Notes: generated by a model from the letters alone, not told the origin. A stretch of DNA of 64,000 nt from Mycobacterium neglectum (GCF_002591975.1 NZ_NVQE01000004.1:186001-250000); one strand, 5' to 3'; positions 8,959 to 17,690 are shown, numbered from the stretch's first letter. Program-made: numbers and translations.

Positions 8959-10629
8959 TCAGTGGAACGCATCGTCGTGGAGTTGTTGCCCCAGATCGAC
9001 GTTGTGACTGTAGTCAACGGGCACGTCGATGATGCTGACTCCTGGCTCGGCAAGCGCGGTTTCGAGCGTGCTGACGAACTCCGCCATTGTGTTAACGCGG
9101 TAGCCGTGCGCCCCGAACGCGGCGGCGTAGCTCACGGTGTCGTAGGAACCGAGTTGGATCCCGGAGGTACGGCCGTACTTCATCACCTCTTGGAACGCAA
9201 CCATGTCGTAGGTGTCGTCGCGCAGGATGATGTGGGTAAGCGTCACTCCGAGCCTCTGTGCGGTTTCGAGTTCCTGTGCGGAGAACAGGAATCCGCCGTC
9301 ACCGGATACCGAGACGATCTGCGTGTCTGGTCGCACCAGGGCGGCCGCGATAGCCCACGGAAGCGCGACGCCCAGCGTCTGTTGCCCGTTGGAGAACAAC
9401 AGGTGCCGCGGTCGGTAGCACCGGAAGTGCCGGGCCATGTAGATGTAGTTCGAGCCGACGTCGCACGCGACGGTCGCGTCGTCGCTGAGGTGGTCGCGCA
9501 GGGTGAGCACGACGGCGGCCGGATTCAGTCCGTGCTCGGATTCTGCTGTTGCTCTTGCCTGTTGATCGATGGCGGTGAGTCGGTCACGCTGTTCAGCGAT
9601 GGCGTTGTTCACCTCGGCGCCGACTCGCAGGCCGCTCAGCAGCGGCGCGAGTTCGCCGAGGGTCGCCGCGACATCGCCGTGTAGTTCTATTGCCGGCCGA
9701 TAGTGGTTGTCGATGGCGGCGGGCACGGCATCGATGTGGATGACCGTCCGGGTCGGGTCGGTATTCCACAGCTGCGCGTCGTATTCCACCGGGTCGTAAC
9801 CCACGGCGATGACGACATCGGCGCGTGCGAGCACGACGTCGCCGGGTTGGTTTCGGAACAACCCGACCCGCCCGAGATAGTGCGTCTCGAGTTCGCGGGA
9901 GATCACCCCGGCGGCCTGGAACGTTTCGACGACCGGTAGGTCGGTGTCGGCAATGAGTCGGTGCAGTGCCGCGGTGATCTCGGGGTCTGAGCCGCGGTCA
10001 CCGACGAGCACCACAGGTGCGTGCGCCGCCAATACGGCCTCGGCGGCCCGTGTGATGCCCGCCGCCGGAGCGGATCCCATCCGGGGAACCGTGGGCATCG
10101 TCGTCAGTGCCGCCGCCGTCACCGCTGCGGCGACATCGGCGGGCAACAGCACCGCGGTGGCTCCGCGTGGATGGGTGGCAGCGAGACGGAACGCGTTGGC
10201 TACAGTCTCGGCGACATCATCGGGGGCCGCGACCTCGCCCACGTACTTGGTGACGGCGCCGAGTAAGCGTGCCGCGTCCATGGATTGGTGCGTGCGCTTG
10301 AGCCTTTGGTCGCGGTTGACTGCACCGCAGATGGCCACCACCGGATCCTGCTCGGTGGTGGCGGTGACGAGGCCCGTCGCCAAATTAGTGGTTCCCGGCC
10401 CCGACGTCACGAGGACAACGCCCGGCGTACCCGTCAGCCGGCCGATCGCCGCTGCCATGAAAGCTGCGTTCTGTTCATGGCGGCACACCACGAGTTCCGC
10501 CGTCCCCTCGAGCAGCGCATCGAAGACGGCGTCGATCTTGGCGCCGGGTATTCCGAACACGTAACGGACGCCTGCGAGGTCGATCGTCTCGACAACCCGC
10601 TGGGCCGAGCGAACCGGCGTCGTGTCCAT
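8959..10629 (-). CDS. alsS: Acetolactate synthase, catabolic type (TPP-dependent)
   Basis: 556 residues. It condenses two pyruvates to 2-acetolactate. The thiamine-diphosphate activating Glu lies in VCRHEQNAAFMA; the cofactor motif GDGGFLFSAQELETAQRLGV leads to RDDTYDMVAFQE, the signature of FAD-independent catabolic AlsS enzymes rather than anabolic IlvB. ATG 10629 is preceded by GGAG at a normal distance. Together with the adjacent decarboxylase gene it makes acetoin from pyruvate. It is divergent from the broken epoxide-hydrolase-like gene at 10702, leaving a 72-bp shared promoter region. Confidence 0.95.
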   Translation of the reverse strand: MDTTPVRSAQRVVETIDLAGVRYVFGIPGAKIDAVFDALLEGTAELVVCRHEQNAAFMAAAIGRLTGTPGVVLVTSGPGTTNLATGLVTATTEQDPVVAICGAVNRDQRLKRTHQSMDAARLLGAVTKYVGEVAAPDDVAETVANAFRLAATHPRGATAVLLPADVAAAVTAAALTTMPTVPRMGSAPAAGITRAAEAVLAAHAPVVLVGDRGSDPEITAALHRLIADTDLPVVETFQAAGVISRELETHYLGRVGLFRNQPGDVVLARADVVIAVGYDPVEYDAQLWNTDPTRTVIHIDAVPAAIDNHYRPAIELHGDVAATLGELAPLLSGLRVGAEVNNAIAEQRDRLTAIDQQARATAESEHGLNPAAVVLTLRDHLSDDATVACDVGSNYIYMARHFRCYRPRHLLFSNGQQTLGVALPWAIAAALVRPDTQIVSVSGDGGFLFSAQELETAQRLGVTLTHIILRDDTYDMVAFQEVMKYGRTSGIQLGSYDTVSYAAAFGAHGYRVNTMAEFVSTLETALAEPGVSIIDVPVDYSHNVDLGQQLHDDAFH

Positions 10630-10701
10630 CAGTCATCTCCTGCATCAGGTCGCGGGAGGCCAGCCTACCGAGCAAGCCCCGATTCAAGGTATGACAAGGG
10701 G

Positions 10702-11084
10702 ATGACACAAACCCCTGATGCGCTGGTGACCGAGTTCTGCAAGAAGTGGGCCCCGACGCGGCCGAGTTGGCCTCCTACTTCACCGAAGACGGCGTGTACC
10801 ACAACGTCCCGATGGATCCGGTGACCGGACCGGAGGCGATCAAGGAGTTCATCGCCGGGTTCACGGCGGCGTTCGACGGCATTGACTTCCAGGTGCACCG
10901 GCAGGTCAGCGACGGCTCAGGCACGTCCGGGATCGTCATGAACGAACGCACCGACGTCATGCGCCGCAAGGACGGCGGTGAGATCGCGCTGCCGGTGATG
11001 GGCGTCTTCGAGGTCGTCGACGGCAAGATCGTCAAGTGGTCGGACTACTTCGACATGGCGACGGTGACGAAGGCGTTCGCCTAG
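10702..11084 (+). pseudogene. Limonene-1,2-epoxide-hydrolase-like gene with a frameshift
   Basis: From ATG 10702 the first frame reads MTQTPDALVTEFCKKWAP and then fails; the second frame continues PDAAELASYFTEDGVYHN and ends FDMATVTKAFA at 11084. The two halves join into a normal limonene-1,2-epoxide hydrolase/NTF2-fold protein of about 127 residues if one C is added to the CCCC run at 10751-10754. A shortened 112-residue product from GTG 10746 is possible but would lack the first helix. Either a real one-base deletion or a sequencing error explains it. The intact family opens epoxides to diols. Confidence 0.82.
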
Positions 11085-11100
11085 CGGACGACCCACTGCC

Positions 11101-11154
11101 GAGTGTGCCGTTTGATGCGCTGTACCGGCGTGTCGCGGACGAAACCGCACACTC
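11101..11154. terminator. Inverted repeat between convergent genes, possible bidirectional terminator
   Basis: GAGTGTGCCGTTT at 11101-11113 pairs with AAACCGCACACTC at 11142-11154 (12 of 13 positions) around a 28-nt loop. It lies between the stops of two convergent genes. Repeats built on GAGTGTGCGG occur between genes in mycobacteria; a terminator role is inference. Confidence 0.5.
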
Positions 11155-11163
11155 ACGGTTCGC

Positions 11164-12135
11164 CTAGGCCAGCAATGGCACCGTTTCATGGCGGACGTCG
11201 GTGAGGATCTCGAACATCGCCCGCCGGGAAGCGACCAGCTCCCCACGTGCAAATGCCCTGCCCGCCACCTGCATTCGGCACGTCGCAATGGCCGAGTTGT
11301 AGCAGTACCTCTGCCCGCCATCGGTGTCGGTATAGGTCAGGCCGATGACGTCTTCGGGTTCGACGATTATCTCCCCCTCGATCATGTGATCCCCGATCCG
11401 GCCGCCGAACGTCCACGAGAACGGCCGATAGCGGGCGTGCGTCTGCAGGCTGTGCAGGACCGAGCGCACCGCGAATTCCTCGCCGGCGTGCCGGAATACG
11501 AACAGCGTCGCCGCAGGCGTCAGCACCGGGCCGATCGCGGCGCGTGCCGTCACGATCTCCAGCGTTGAGTCCGGTGCGTTATCGAAGCCGCACACCTGGC
11601 CGAAGGCGTAGGACGGTGTGTGTTTGGAACCCCAGTTGTGGTTGACGCTGCCGGTCCAGTCGTCGAGGACGACGCGTGAGTCATCGAGTTCGAGCAAGCC
11701 GTTGAACCGCGCCAGCGGGTGTCGCACCGTGGTCTTGGCCGTCGGGACGCGCGCCCGGTAGGCCCGCTCGGTGAGGAGCTTGACCGGCTCGTCGGTCCCC
11801 GGGGTGATCCGCAGGTCCCAGCGCGCGGAGCGGGCACCGCCGGTGACGACGCCCTGTGCCGAGCGGTCGTCGAGGGTGGCCGCACCGATGCGCGCGGTCC
11901 AATCGTCGTAGTCGTAGGTGGCCGCATCGATGGGATAGGGCTCCTTGAGCGCGCGGTTTCCCGACCCGTCGGGGTCGAACACCATCACCCACACATCTGC
12001 GACCGGCTCCCCCACCGTCGGCAACAGCAACGTCTCGCGCAACCACAGCGCCTGCGGCCGGTCCGGATGGTTGGCCCGGATGTAGCGACTCTCGTAGTAC
12101 GGGGCCTGCCCCGACATCGCCGGCATCGGTGACAT
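11164..12135 (-). CDS. CrtC/AttH-like lipocalin-fold protein
   Basis: 323 residues from ATG 12135. A TTG at 12153 and a GTG at 12138 are in-frame alternatives. The centre reads DDWTGSVNHNWGSKH, like the (G/N)HNWG block of the hydroxyneurosporene synthase (CrtC)/AttH lipocalin-like group, and the sequence is rich in beta strands (ESRYIRANHP, ALWLRETLLLP). No signal peptide or membrane helix is visible. In carotenoid producers CrtC hydrates lycopene derivatives, but most mycobacterial members are uncharacterised, so I assign only the fold. It is divergent from the cyclase gene at 12164. Confidence 0.72.
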   Translation of the reverse strand: MSPMPAMSGQAPYYESRYIRANHPDRPQALWLRETLLLPTVGEPVADVWVMVFDPDGSGNRALKEPYPIDAATYDYDDWTARIGAATLDDRSAQGVVTGGARSARWDLRITPGTDEPVKLLTERAYRARVPTAKTTVRHPLARFNGLLELDDSRVVLDDWTGSVNHNWGSKHTPSYAFGQVCGFDNAPDSTLEIVTARAAIGPVLTPAATLFVFRHAGEEFAVRSVLHSLQTHARYRPFSWTFGGRIGDHMIEGEIIVEPEDVIGLTYTDTDGGQRYCYNSAIATCRMQVAGRAFARGELVASRRAMFEILTDVRHETVPLLA

Positions 12136-12163
12136 CACGGCTTCAGCATCCAATACTTGACCC

Positions 12164-12949
12164 GTGATGGGTGCACAGATCGCGGCGTACGTGCTCGGAG
12201 CGATCGCCGCGGTGGAGGCCGTCGCACTCGTCGTGCTCTATGTGCAGCGCAACCGCGAGCGCGAGGAACTCGAAGAACTGCGCACCCGTGTCGACACCAG
12301 AAACATGCTGCTCTCCGGTGGTCGCGAAGCTGTCAAGACCGTATGGCAGACGGCCAACATCCTGCGCAAGGACGGGTTCGGGGCAGCGGTGCGGTCCTCG
12401 ATCGAAGACCTCGCCGACTGGGCCGAGGTCGAACGTCCGGACCTGGCGCGGCTGGCACCGAGCGGGAGGGTCGCGATCCTGTTCTCCGATATCGAGGGGT
12501 CCACCGAACTCAACGAACGCATCGGGGACCGGGCCTGGGTCAGGCTGATCAGCAGGCACGACAAGATGGTGCGCCGGCATGTGTCGAAGTATTCGGGTCA
12601 CGTGGTGAAGAGCCAGGGCGACGGTTTCATGGTCGCTTTCGCCCAGCCGGACCAGGCGGTGCGGCGCAGCCTCGACATCCAGCGCTCACTTCGTCGGGAA
12701 TCCGAGAGCATTCGGGTGCGTATCGGGATCCATGTGGGCAAGTCGGTACGGCGCGGCGACGATCTGTTCGGGCGCAACGTCGCCATGGCCGCCCGCGTGG
12801 CCGGTGCGGCCGACGGCGGTGAGGTGTTGGTCAGCAAGGAGGTCCGCGACGCACTCACCGAGGTGGACGGCTTCGCGTTCGACGGCGGCCGCGACGCCGA
12901 CCTCAAGGGGTTCAGCGGGACCTACCGGCTTTACGCCGTCGCGGCTTAG
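12164..12949 (+). CDS. Membrane-anchored class III adenylate/guanylate cyclase
   Basis: 261 residues from GTG 12164 (ATG 12167 follows). One N-terminal membrane helix at about 5-27, a short charged helix, then a cyclase homology domain at 100-260. Metal-binding Asp109 is in [10 protein letters not shown] and Asp153 in [11 protein letters not shown]; Lys149 and Asp199/200 fit the substrate-specifying pair for ATP; Arg211 is in AMAARV. The usual transition-state Asn of the VNxAAR motif is Ala207 here, with Asn205 two residues earlier, so activity may be low or differently arranged. There is no HAMP domain. Role: cAMP signalling at the membrane, signal unknown. Confidence 0.92.
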   Translation: MMGAQIAAYVLGAIAAVEAVALVVLYVQRNREREELEELRTRVDTRNMLLSGGREAVKTVWQTANILRKDGFGAAVRSSIEDLADWAEVERPDLARLAPSGRVAILFSDIEGSTELNERIGDRAWVRLISRHDKMVRRHVSKYSGHVVKSQGDGFMVAFAQPDQAVRRSLDIQRSLRRESESIRVRIGIHVGKSVRRGDDLFGRNVAMAARVAGAADGGEVLVSKEVRDALTEVDGFAFDGGRDADLKGFSGTYRLYAVAA

Positions 12950-13122
12950 TGCTTCTTGTCGTCCTTGGCTTCATCGGCCTCGGCGACGCGCTGATGCAGC
13001 CTCGCGCGGATGTCCTCGGGCGTGTACGCGTTGCGGCGACGTTGATCGCGCGCGACCAATGCTCCGCCCGCCACCACACCGGCGACCCCGGCCAGCCCGA
13101 CCCACTTCCAGATGCCACGCAT
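12946..13122 (-). CDS. Small single-pass membrane protein
   Basis: 58 residues from ATG 13122 ([15 protein letters not shown]...). One hydrophobic helix at about 4-23 is followed by a basic patch (RDQRRRNAY) and a charged helical tail ([18 protein letters not shown]). A longer frame to 13158 would overlap the divergent gene at 13143, so I use the internal ATG. Its stop overlaps the cyclase stop by 4 bp (convergent). I do not know its function. Confidence 0.7.
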   Translation of the reverse strand: MRGIWKWVGLAGVAGVVAGGALVARDQRRRNAYTPEDIRARLHQRVAEADEAKDDKKH

Positions 13123-13142
13123 ACCGAGAGTCTGCCTAAGCT

Positions 13143-13853
13143 GTGGCGGTGAATCCAAGCACCGTGTCGCTGGCGCAGGCGCTCGATGAGACCCGGACCG
13201 GTGATCTGTGGCTGTTCCGAGGCAGTTCAGGGCCCGATCGGGCTATTCAGACGATGAGCAACAGCCCGGTCAACCACGTCGGAATGACGATCGCGATCGA
13301 GGATCTGCCGCCGCTGATCTGGCACGCCGAACTGGGCGACAAGCTGACGGACATGTGGACGGGCGGCAATCACCGCGGAGTCCAGCTCAACGACGCACGC
13401 CAGGTCGTGGAGCGATGGGTGCACAACTACCACCAGCGCTGCTGGTTTCGTGAGCTGACGCCATACGCCAATCGCGACCAGGAGGACCGCGCCCTCAAAG
13501 TGGTTGCCCGCATGGACGGCACGCCGTTTCCCAGCACCGCAAAACTGACTGGGCGGTGGTTTCGGGGCCGCGTGAACACCGCGGACTTCACCCGGGGAAT
13601 CCCGTTCCTGCACAACAAGGTTCGCGAGGCCACGCAACGCAAGAAGCAGGAGAAGCTGCAGGTCGGCCTCGAGACCGCCTACTGCGCCGAAACCGTCGCC
13701 ATCGCCTACGAGGAGATGGGACTGCTGTCGACGGAGAAGCACTACAACTGGTTTGACCCCGGGGTGTTCTGGAGCGGTGACGATCTGCCGCTCGCGCCCG
13801 GCTACCAGCTCGGCGACGAAATCGCGGTCGTGGTCCCGCCGAGCGGGGGCTAG
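13143..13853 (+). CDS. Permuted papain-like (YiiX/NlpC-P60 superfamily) protein
   Basis: 236 residues from GTG 13143 (a GTG at 13149 is also possible). The order of likely catalytic residues is reversed relative to classic NlpC/P60 enzymes: His comes first in SPVNHVGMTI and Cys later in ETAYCAETVAIAYEEMG, as in permuted YiiX-like members. It also has FRGSSGPDRAIQ near the start, another feature of that group. No signal peptide or membrane segment is seen. Its stop shares a CTAG with the convergent DUF2993 gene. The substrate is unknown; peptidase, amidase or acyltransferase activity are all possible. Confidence 0.78.
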   Translation: MAVNPSTVSLAQALDETRTGDLWLFRGSSGPDRAIQTMSNSPVNHVGMTIAIEDLPPLIWHAELGDKLTDMWTGGNHRGVQLNDARQVVERWVHNYHQRCWFRELTPYANRDQEDRALKVVARMDGTPFPSTAKLTGRWFRGRVNTADFTRGIPFLHNKVREATQRKKQEKLQVGLETAYCAETVAIAYEEMGLLSTEKHYNWFDPGVFWSGDDLPLAPGYQLGDEIAVVVPPSGG

Positions 13854-14854
13854 AGGCCCGCGAAGCAGGGGTTGGCGTCCTCGTTGGGAATCGACGCGTT
13901 CTGACTGGAGAATTTTCCGACGACGCCCGCACCGGTCACTTCGACGCTCTCGGCGCGGATTCCGAGCGGGTAGTTGTCGTTCAGCTTCTTCGTCAATCCG
14001 TCCAAGGCGCTCTGCACCGCATCCTTTGGCAGCGGGCCCGTCACCTCGAGGACTTCCAGGTTCAGGTCACCGTCAGTGACGACGGGTTTGGCGGTGACGT
14101 TGTTGTCGCCGGCCTCCAGGATCACCGTGCCCGCGGCGGGGTCGGTGCGCACACCGGTGACGAGATTGCCCACGCCGGGCAGGTTTTCGGCGACGGTGTC
14201 CTTGATGCCTGCCGACTTCCAGCTCAGCGTCGCGTCGAGCGATCCGATGGTGCCCTTGGAATCTCCGGACTCGTGCAACCGGACGTCGACGAGGGTCACC
14301 TCGGCCGTCATACCGTCGGCGCTCTGTACCCGGTCGCCGTCGGTGGTGACCGAGATATTGGTGTAGTCGCCGGTGAAGTACTGCCACAGAAAGGGCGGAT
14401 TCACACCGAAGGAGACGGAGGCGCCGTCCTCGACGACGCATTCGGCGACCGCCACCAAGATCGAGTCCGCACGGTGCCTGGCGAAGAGTTCGCCACCGGC
14501 AAGCCCGCCGGCCACCAGGGCGAGCACGATGATGCCGATCAGCACGATCGGCTGACGGCTGCGGCGGCGCGGGCGCGCCGGGGTTTCGGTGAACGGTGGC
14601 GGCGGCGCCTGCGTCGACGGGATCTTCTGCGTCGGACTCGCGTCGGCCGGCGATTCAGCCCGCCGGATTTTCCTGGTCGGCCCCGTGAGCGGGGACCGTC
14701 GCTGCGCGCGGAGCTGATCGGTGGGCGGCTCCGGACGTCCGGCGGATGGCAGGCGCTGGGTCGTCGGGTCCGGCGGTGGCCCACCCCGGCCGCGCCAATC
14801 AGGCTGGCCGGGGCGTTGCGGCGGTGTCACTTGCGCGATTGTGCCCGATCCCAC
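13850..14854 (-). CDS. DUF2993 (LmeA-like) lipid-binding protein with N-terminal membrane anchor
   Basis: 334 residues. A Pro/Arg-rich cytoplasmic region (1-100) precedes a single helix (about 103-124, IVLIGIIVLALVAGGLAGGEL). The extracytoplasmic part shows the DUF2993 pattern: CVVEDGASVSFGVNPPFLWQ, a duplicated beta-rich body and a Cys near the C-terminus that could pair with the first Cys. DUF2993 members such as LmeA bind phospholipids in the periplasm and support lipomannan synthesis. GTG 14854 is the longest start; GTG 14830 (MTPPQRPGQ) is equally likely. It lies 38 bp downstream of the protease gene on the same strand, so the two are probably co-transcribed. Confidence 0.86.
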   Translation of the reverse strand: MGSGTIAQVTPPQRPGQPDWRGRGGPPPDPTTQRLPSAGRPEPPTDQLRAQRRSPLTGPTRKIRRAESPADASPTQKIPSTQAPPPPFTETPARPRRRSRQPIVLIGIIVLALVAGGLAGGELFARHRADSILVAVAECVVEDGASVSFGVNPPFLWQYFTGDYTNISVTTDGDRVQSADGMTAEVTLVDVRLHESGDSKGTIGSLDATLSWKSAGIKDTVAENLPGVGNLVTGVRTDPAAGTVILEAGDNNVTAKPVVTDGDLNLEVLEVTGPLPKDAVQSALDGLTKKLNDNYPLGIRAESVEVTGAGVVGKFSSQNASIPNEDANPCFAGL

Positions 14855-14892
14855 TGTGGTGCGACAGGCCGATCAACGGCGCGGCACCGCGA

Positions 14893-16215
14893 CTATGCCT
14901 GCCCGAGGGTGACGTCGGTGGTCTGAGCTGCGCCGGACCCGTCGACGTAGGTGAGCGTGACGGTGTCACCGGGCGCCTTCGACCGCACCGCGGCGACCAG
15001 CGCCTCGGGCCCGTCGATGACCCGGTCATCGACCTTGGTGACCACCGAGCCGCTGGGCAGTCCCGCCTGCGCGGCGGGGCTTCCGGCGACGACCTTGGCG
15101 ATAGCTGCACCGCTGGCGGTGGGGTCCTTGCTGAGTTGCACGCCGAGCGAGCCATGGGTGGCCGTGCCGTTCGAGATCAATTCATCGGCGATGCGCTTGG
15201 CCTGATCGGAGGGGATGGCGAAGCCGAGGCCGATCGAGCCGTTTGGCGGCCCGGAGCCCTGTTGGCTGCCACCGAGGGTCGCGATCGCGGAGTTCACCCC
15301 GATCAGTTCACCGTTCATGTTCACCAGCGCACCGCCGGAGTTGCCCGGGTTGATCGCTGCATCGGTCTGGATCGCATCGATCACCGAGGGCGCCTCACCG
15401 GAACCATCCCCGGCAGAGACTGGACGGTTCAGCGCGCTGACGATTCCCGTTGTGACGGTTCCCTGCAGGCCCAGGGGTGAGCCGATGGCGACCACGTTCT
15501 GGCCGACCTGCACATCGGCGGACGAGCCGATGGTGATCGGCGTGAGGCCCGAAACCCCTTGGGCGCGAACCACGGCGAGATCGCCTGAGGGATCGGTTCC
15601 CACGACCTCGAACGGCACGGTCTGGCCGTCGGAGAACGACACGGTGGCTCGTACGCCGCCACCACTTCCGTAGCCCGACGGGGCAGCGGCGGAGGCGACC
15701 ACGTGATTGTTGGTCAGGATGAGCCCGTCCGAGGTGAGAACGATGCCGGAACCCTCGCCACTGGAACGGCCCGAGTCGATCTGCAGCTTGACCACACTGG
15801 GCATCACCTTGGCGGCGACTTCCTCCACCGAACCGGCCGGTAGGTTGGCCGCCGGCCTGGTCGACGGCCCTTCGGCCACCGCGGTCGGCCCGACGGAGGC
15901 CGGGTCTGACTGGCCCGCCACAACAGCCGCACCGATGCCGCCACTCACCACCGCGACCGCGACGGCTCCGCCGATCATCTTGATATGTCCACGCGACCGC
16001 TTCGGCCGTTGAACGGCAATCGGTCCCGTAACATCTTCACGCACAGTGTGATACGCGCCATAGGGCGGCGTCGCCGCTTGACCTGGGTGGCGCCAGTCCC
16101 ACGGAGAGCGATACGATTCGGTTCTGACGTCATCCGGGCGTGCTTGTCCCCTAACATGATCCGCGTAGGGCGGACGGTGTGGATATCGCGGGGCTCGCGG
16201 CGGGGTGTTGGTCAT
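14893..16215 (-). CDS. pepD: HtrA/PepD-type periplasmic serine protease with PDZ domain
   Basis: 440 residues. A proline- and arginine-rich cytoplasmic tail is followed by one membrane helix at about 79-101. The trypsin-like domain carries His171 (TNNHVV), Asp212 (PSGDLAVV) and Ser293 (NPGNSGGALV); the C-terminal 90 residues form one PDZ domain (LGVQLSKD, AAQAGLPSGSVV). The layout matches M. tuberculosis PepD (Rv0983), an envelope quality-control protease. In M. tuberculosis pepD follows the mprAB two-component genes; here the upstream neighbour is a divergent acyltransferase remnant and mprAB is absent from the window. HtrA1 or another paralogue remains possible. Confidence 0.9.
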   Translation of the reverse strand: MTNTPPRAPRYPHRPPYADHVRGQARPDDVRTESYRSPWDWRHPGQAATPPYGAYHTVREDVTGPIAVQRPKRSRGHIKMIGGAVAVAVVSGGIGAAVVAGQSDPASVGPTAVAEGPSTRPAANLPAGSVEEVAAKVMPSVVKLQIDSGRSSGEGSGIVLTSDGLILTNNHVVASAAAPSGYGSGGGVRATVSFSDGQTVPFEVVGTDPSGDLAVVRAQGVSGLTPITIGSSADVQVGQNVVAIGSPLGLQGTVTTGIVSALNRPVSAGDGSGEAPSVIDAIQTDAAINPGNSGGALVNMNGELIGVNSAIATLGGSQQGSGPPNGSIGLGFAIPSDQAKRIADELISNGTATHGSLGVQLSKDPTASGAAIAKVVAGSPAAQAGLPSGSVVTKVDDRVIDGPEALVAAVRSKAPGDTVTLTYVDGSGAAQTTDVTLGQA

Positions 16216-16303
16216 GACGTCTTCTTCGCTCCTGAATCTTCAAATTGCACAGTTGATTAGACAAGCCTGCCTGGACCATCTGAGAGTGGACTGAGAGATA
16301 CCT

Positions 16304-17497
16304 ATGGATAGCCGACGACTTTTCCTGCCCCGCAACGGGGATCGGGTGGCGTCGCTCACCGGTCTGCGTGCACTCGCAGCGCTGCTGATCATCGGAACTC
16401 ACGCGGCATACGGCACTGGGCAGCTGACGAATGGCTACCTTGGGGCGCTTTACGCGCGTCTGGAGATCGGCGTCCCGATCTTCTTCGTCCTCTCCGGGTT
16501 TCTGTTGTTCCGTCCGTGGCTGCGAGCGGCTGCAGGTGGAACGTCGCCACCGTCGTTGCGCCGCTAAGTATTTCACCGGTTGCGGCGTATCGCTCCTGCC
16601 TACGTGGTCGTGGTCCTGGTCGCCTTTGCGCTGTACCAATTCCGTGACGCAGGCCCCAACCCCGGGCACACCTGGAAGGGCCTTTTGGAGCATCTCACCC
16701 TGACGCAGATCTACGAACCGGTCTACTTCTTCGTGATGCATCAGGGGCTGACGCAGACCTGGAGTCTGGCCGTCGAATTCGCCTTCTATGCGGCCCTGCC
16801 GTTGTTGGCCGGGCTGCTGCTGGCGGTGTTGTGCAAGGGGATCTGGCGGCCGGGACTGCTGCTTGTGGGCCTTGGGGGCCTGGCCGCGGTCACCCCGGTA
16901 TGGCTGTGGCTGCAACACGCGACCGACTGGCTACCCACCTCGGCGGGCATGTGGCTGCCTGCGCATCTGCTCTACTTCGTCGGCGGAATGGCGCTGGCGG
17001 TGCTGCAGGTCCTCGGCGCGCGGGTGCGGCTACTGATCGCAGGTCCGCTCGCGGTGGGCAGCTTTCTGCTCGTGTCAACGTCGATCGCCGGTGACGTCAC
17101 CACCGGTGATGCCACGCTGTGGCAGACGCTGGCGAAAGTCGCCCTCTACGCCGCCGTCGCCTGCTCAACGGTCGCCGTGTTGGTTCTTGGCGAGAGCAAT
17201 GGCTTCCAGCGACTGCTGAGCTCAGCTCCGGTCGTCAGGCTCGGCGAGATTTCTTACGAGATCTTCCTGCTTCACGTGATCATCATGGAGATCGTGATGG
17301 CGTCGGTGTTGCGCTGGCCGGTCTTCACCGGCTCGTGGATCGCCGTCTTCGCAGTGACCCTGGCATTGACGATTCCGCCTGCCTGGTTGCTGCACCGGTG
17401 GACGCGGCCGGGCTGGACTACTTCTGCCCCTCGAGTAGGTGAGCGCACGGATCGCTGTCGGCGTCAACCGATTCTGGCATCGGGTAGTCGGTCTTGA
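16304..17497 (+). pseudogene. Acyltransferase-3 family membrane protein interrupted by an in-frame TAA
   Basis: ATG 16304 opens a clear acyltransferase-3 (OafA/YrhL-like) N-terminus: RVASLTGLRALAALLIIGTH with the family His, then GVPIFFVLSGFLLFRPW. TAA at 16565-16567 stops it, yet the same frame continues directly with HRLRRIAPAYVVVVLVAF and about nine more membrane helices to 17497, including the family LAVEFAFY block. The stop sits where relatives have a Tyr (LRRY...HR), so TAC or TAT to TAA fits. Intact members acylate sugars or lipids of the envelope. It is either a point-mutated pseudogene or a base error; no recoding signal is evident. Confidence 0.85.
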
Positions 17498-17690
17498 TCA
17501 GCAGGTTGCCATCGTCATCCCAGGCGAATATTTCTATCTTTTAGGCGATTTGGACATTCGGTCCGGCGCCGAAATGACTCTCGCCGACCCAGGCCATCTC
17601 ATTGCCGTTGAACTGAGCCGTGAGCGTCTTCACCGTGAGGATCGACTGGAACATGTCGTGCACCTCAGCTGGGGTTCGAACACGCGCCAC
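17418..17690 (-). pseudogene. Small unrecognised gene interrupted by an in-frame TAA
   Basis: Read on the minus strand from GTG 17690, one frame gives 49 residues (RTPAEVHDMFQSILTVKTL...NEMAWVGESHF) to a TAA at 17543-17541. The same frame then continues for 40 residues with the same protein-like composition (KIEIFAWDDDGNLLIKTDYP...) to TAG at 17418. The continuity on both sides suggests a 90-residue protein with one nonsense change. It overlaps the 3' end of the convergent acyltransferase gene by about 80 bp. I do not recognise the family. Confidence 0.55.

Noticed and set aside
10746..10760. Programmed frameshift in the epoxide-hydrolase-like gene
   Set aside because: The site is not a classical slippery heptamer, no stimulator was recognised, and the same CCCC defect recurs at 21601.
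16565..16567. Recoding (selenocysteine or read-through) at the TAA in the acyltransferase
   Set aside because: TAA is not the selenocysteine codon, and no stimulatory structure is evident; nonsense change or base error is simpler.
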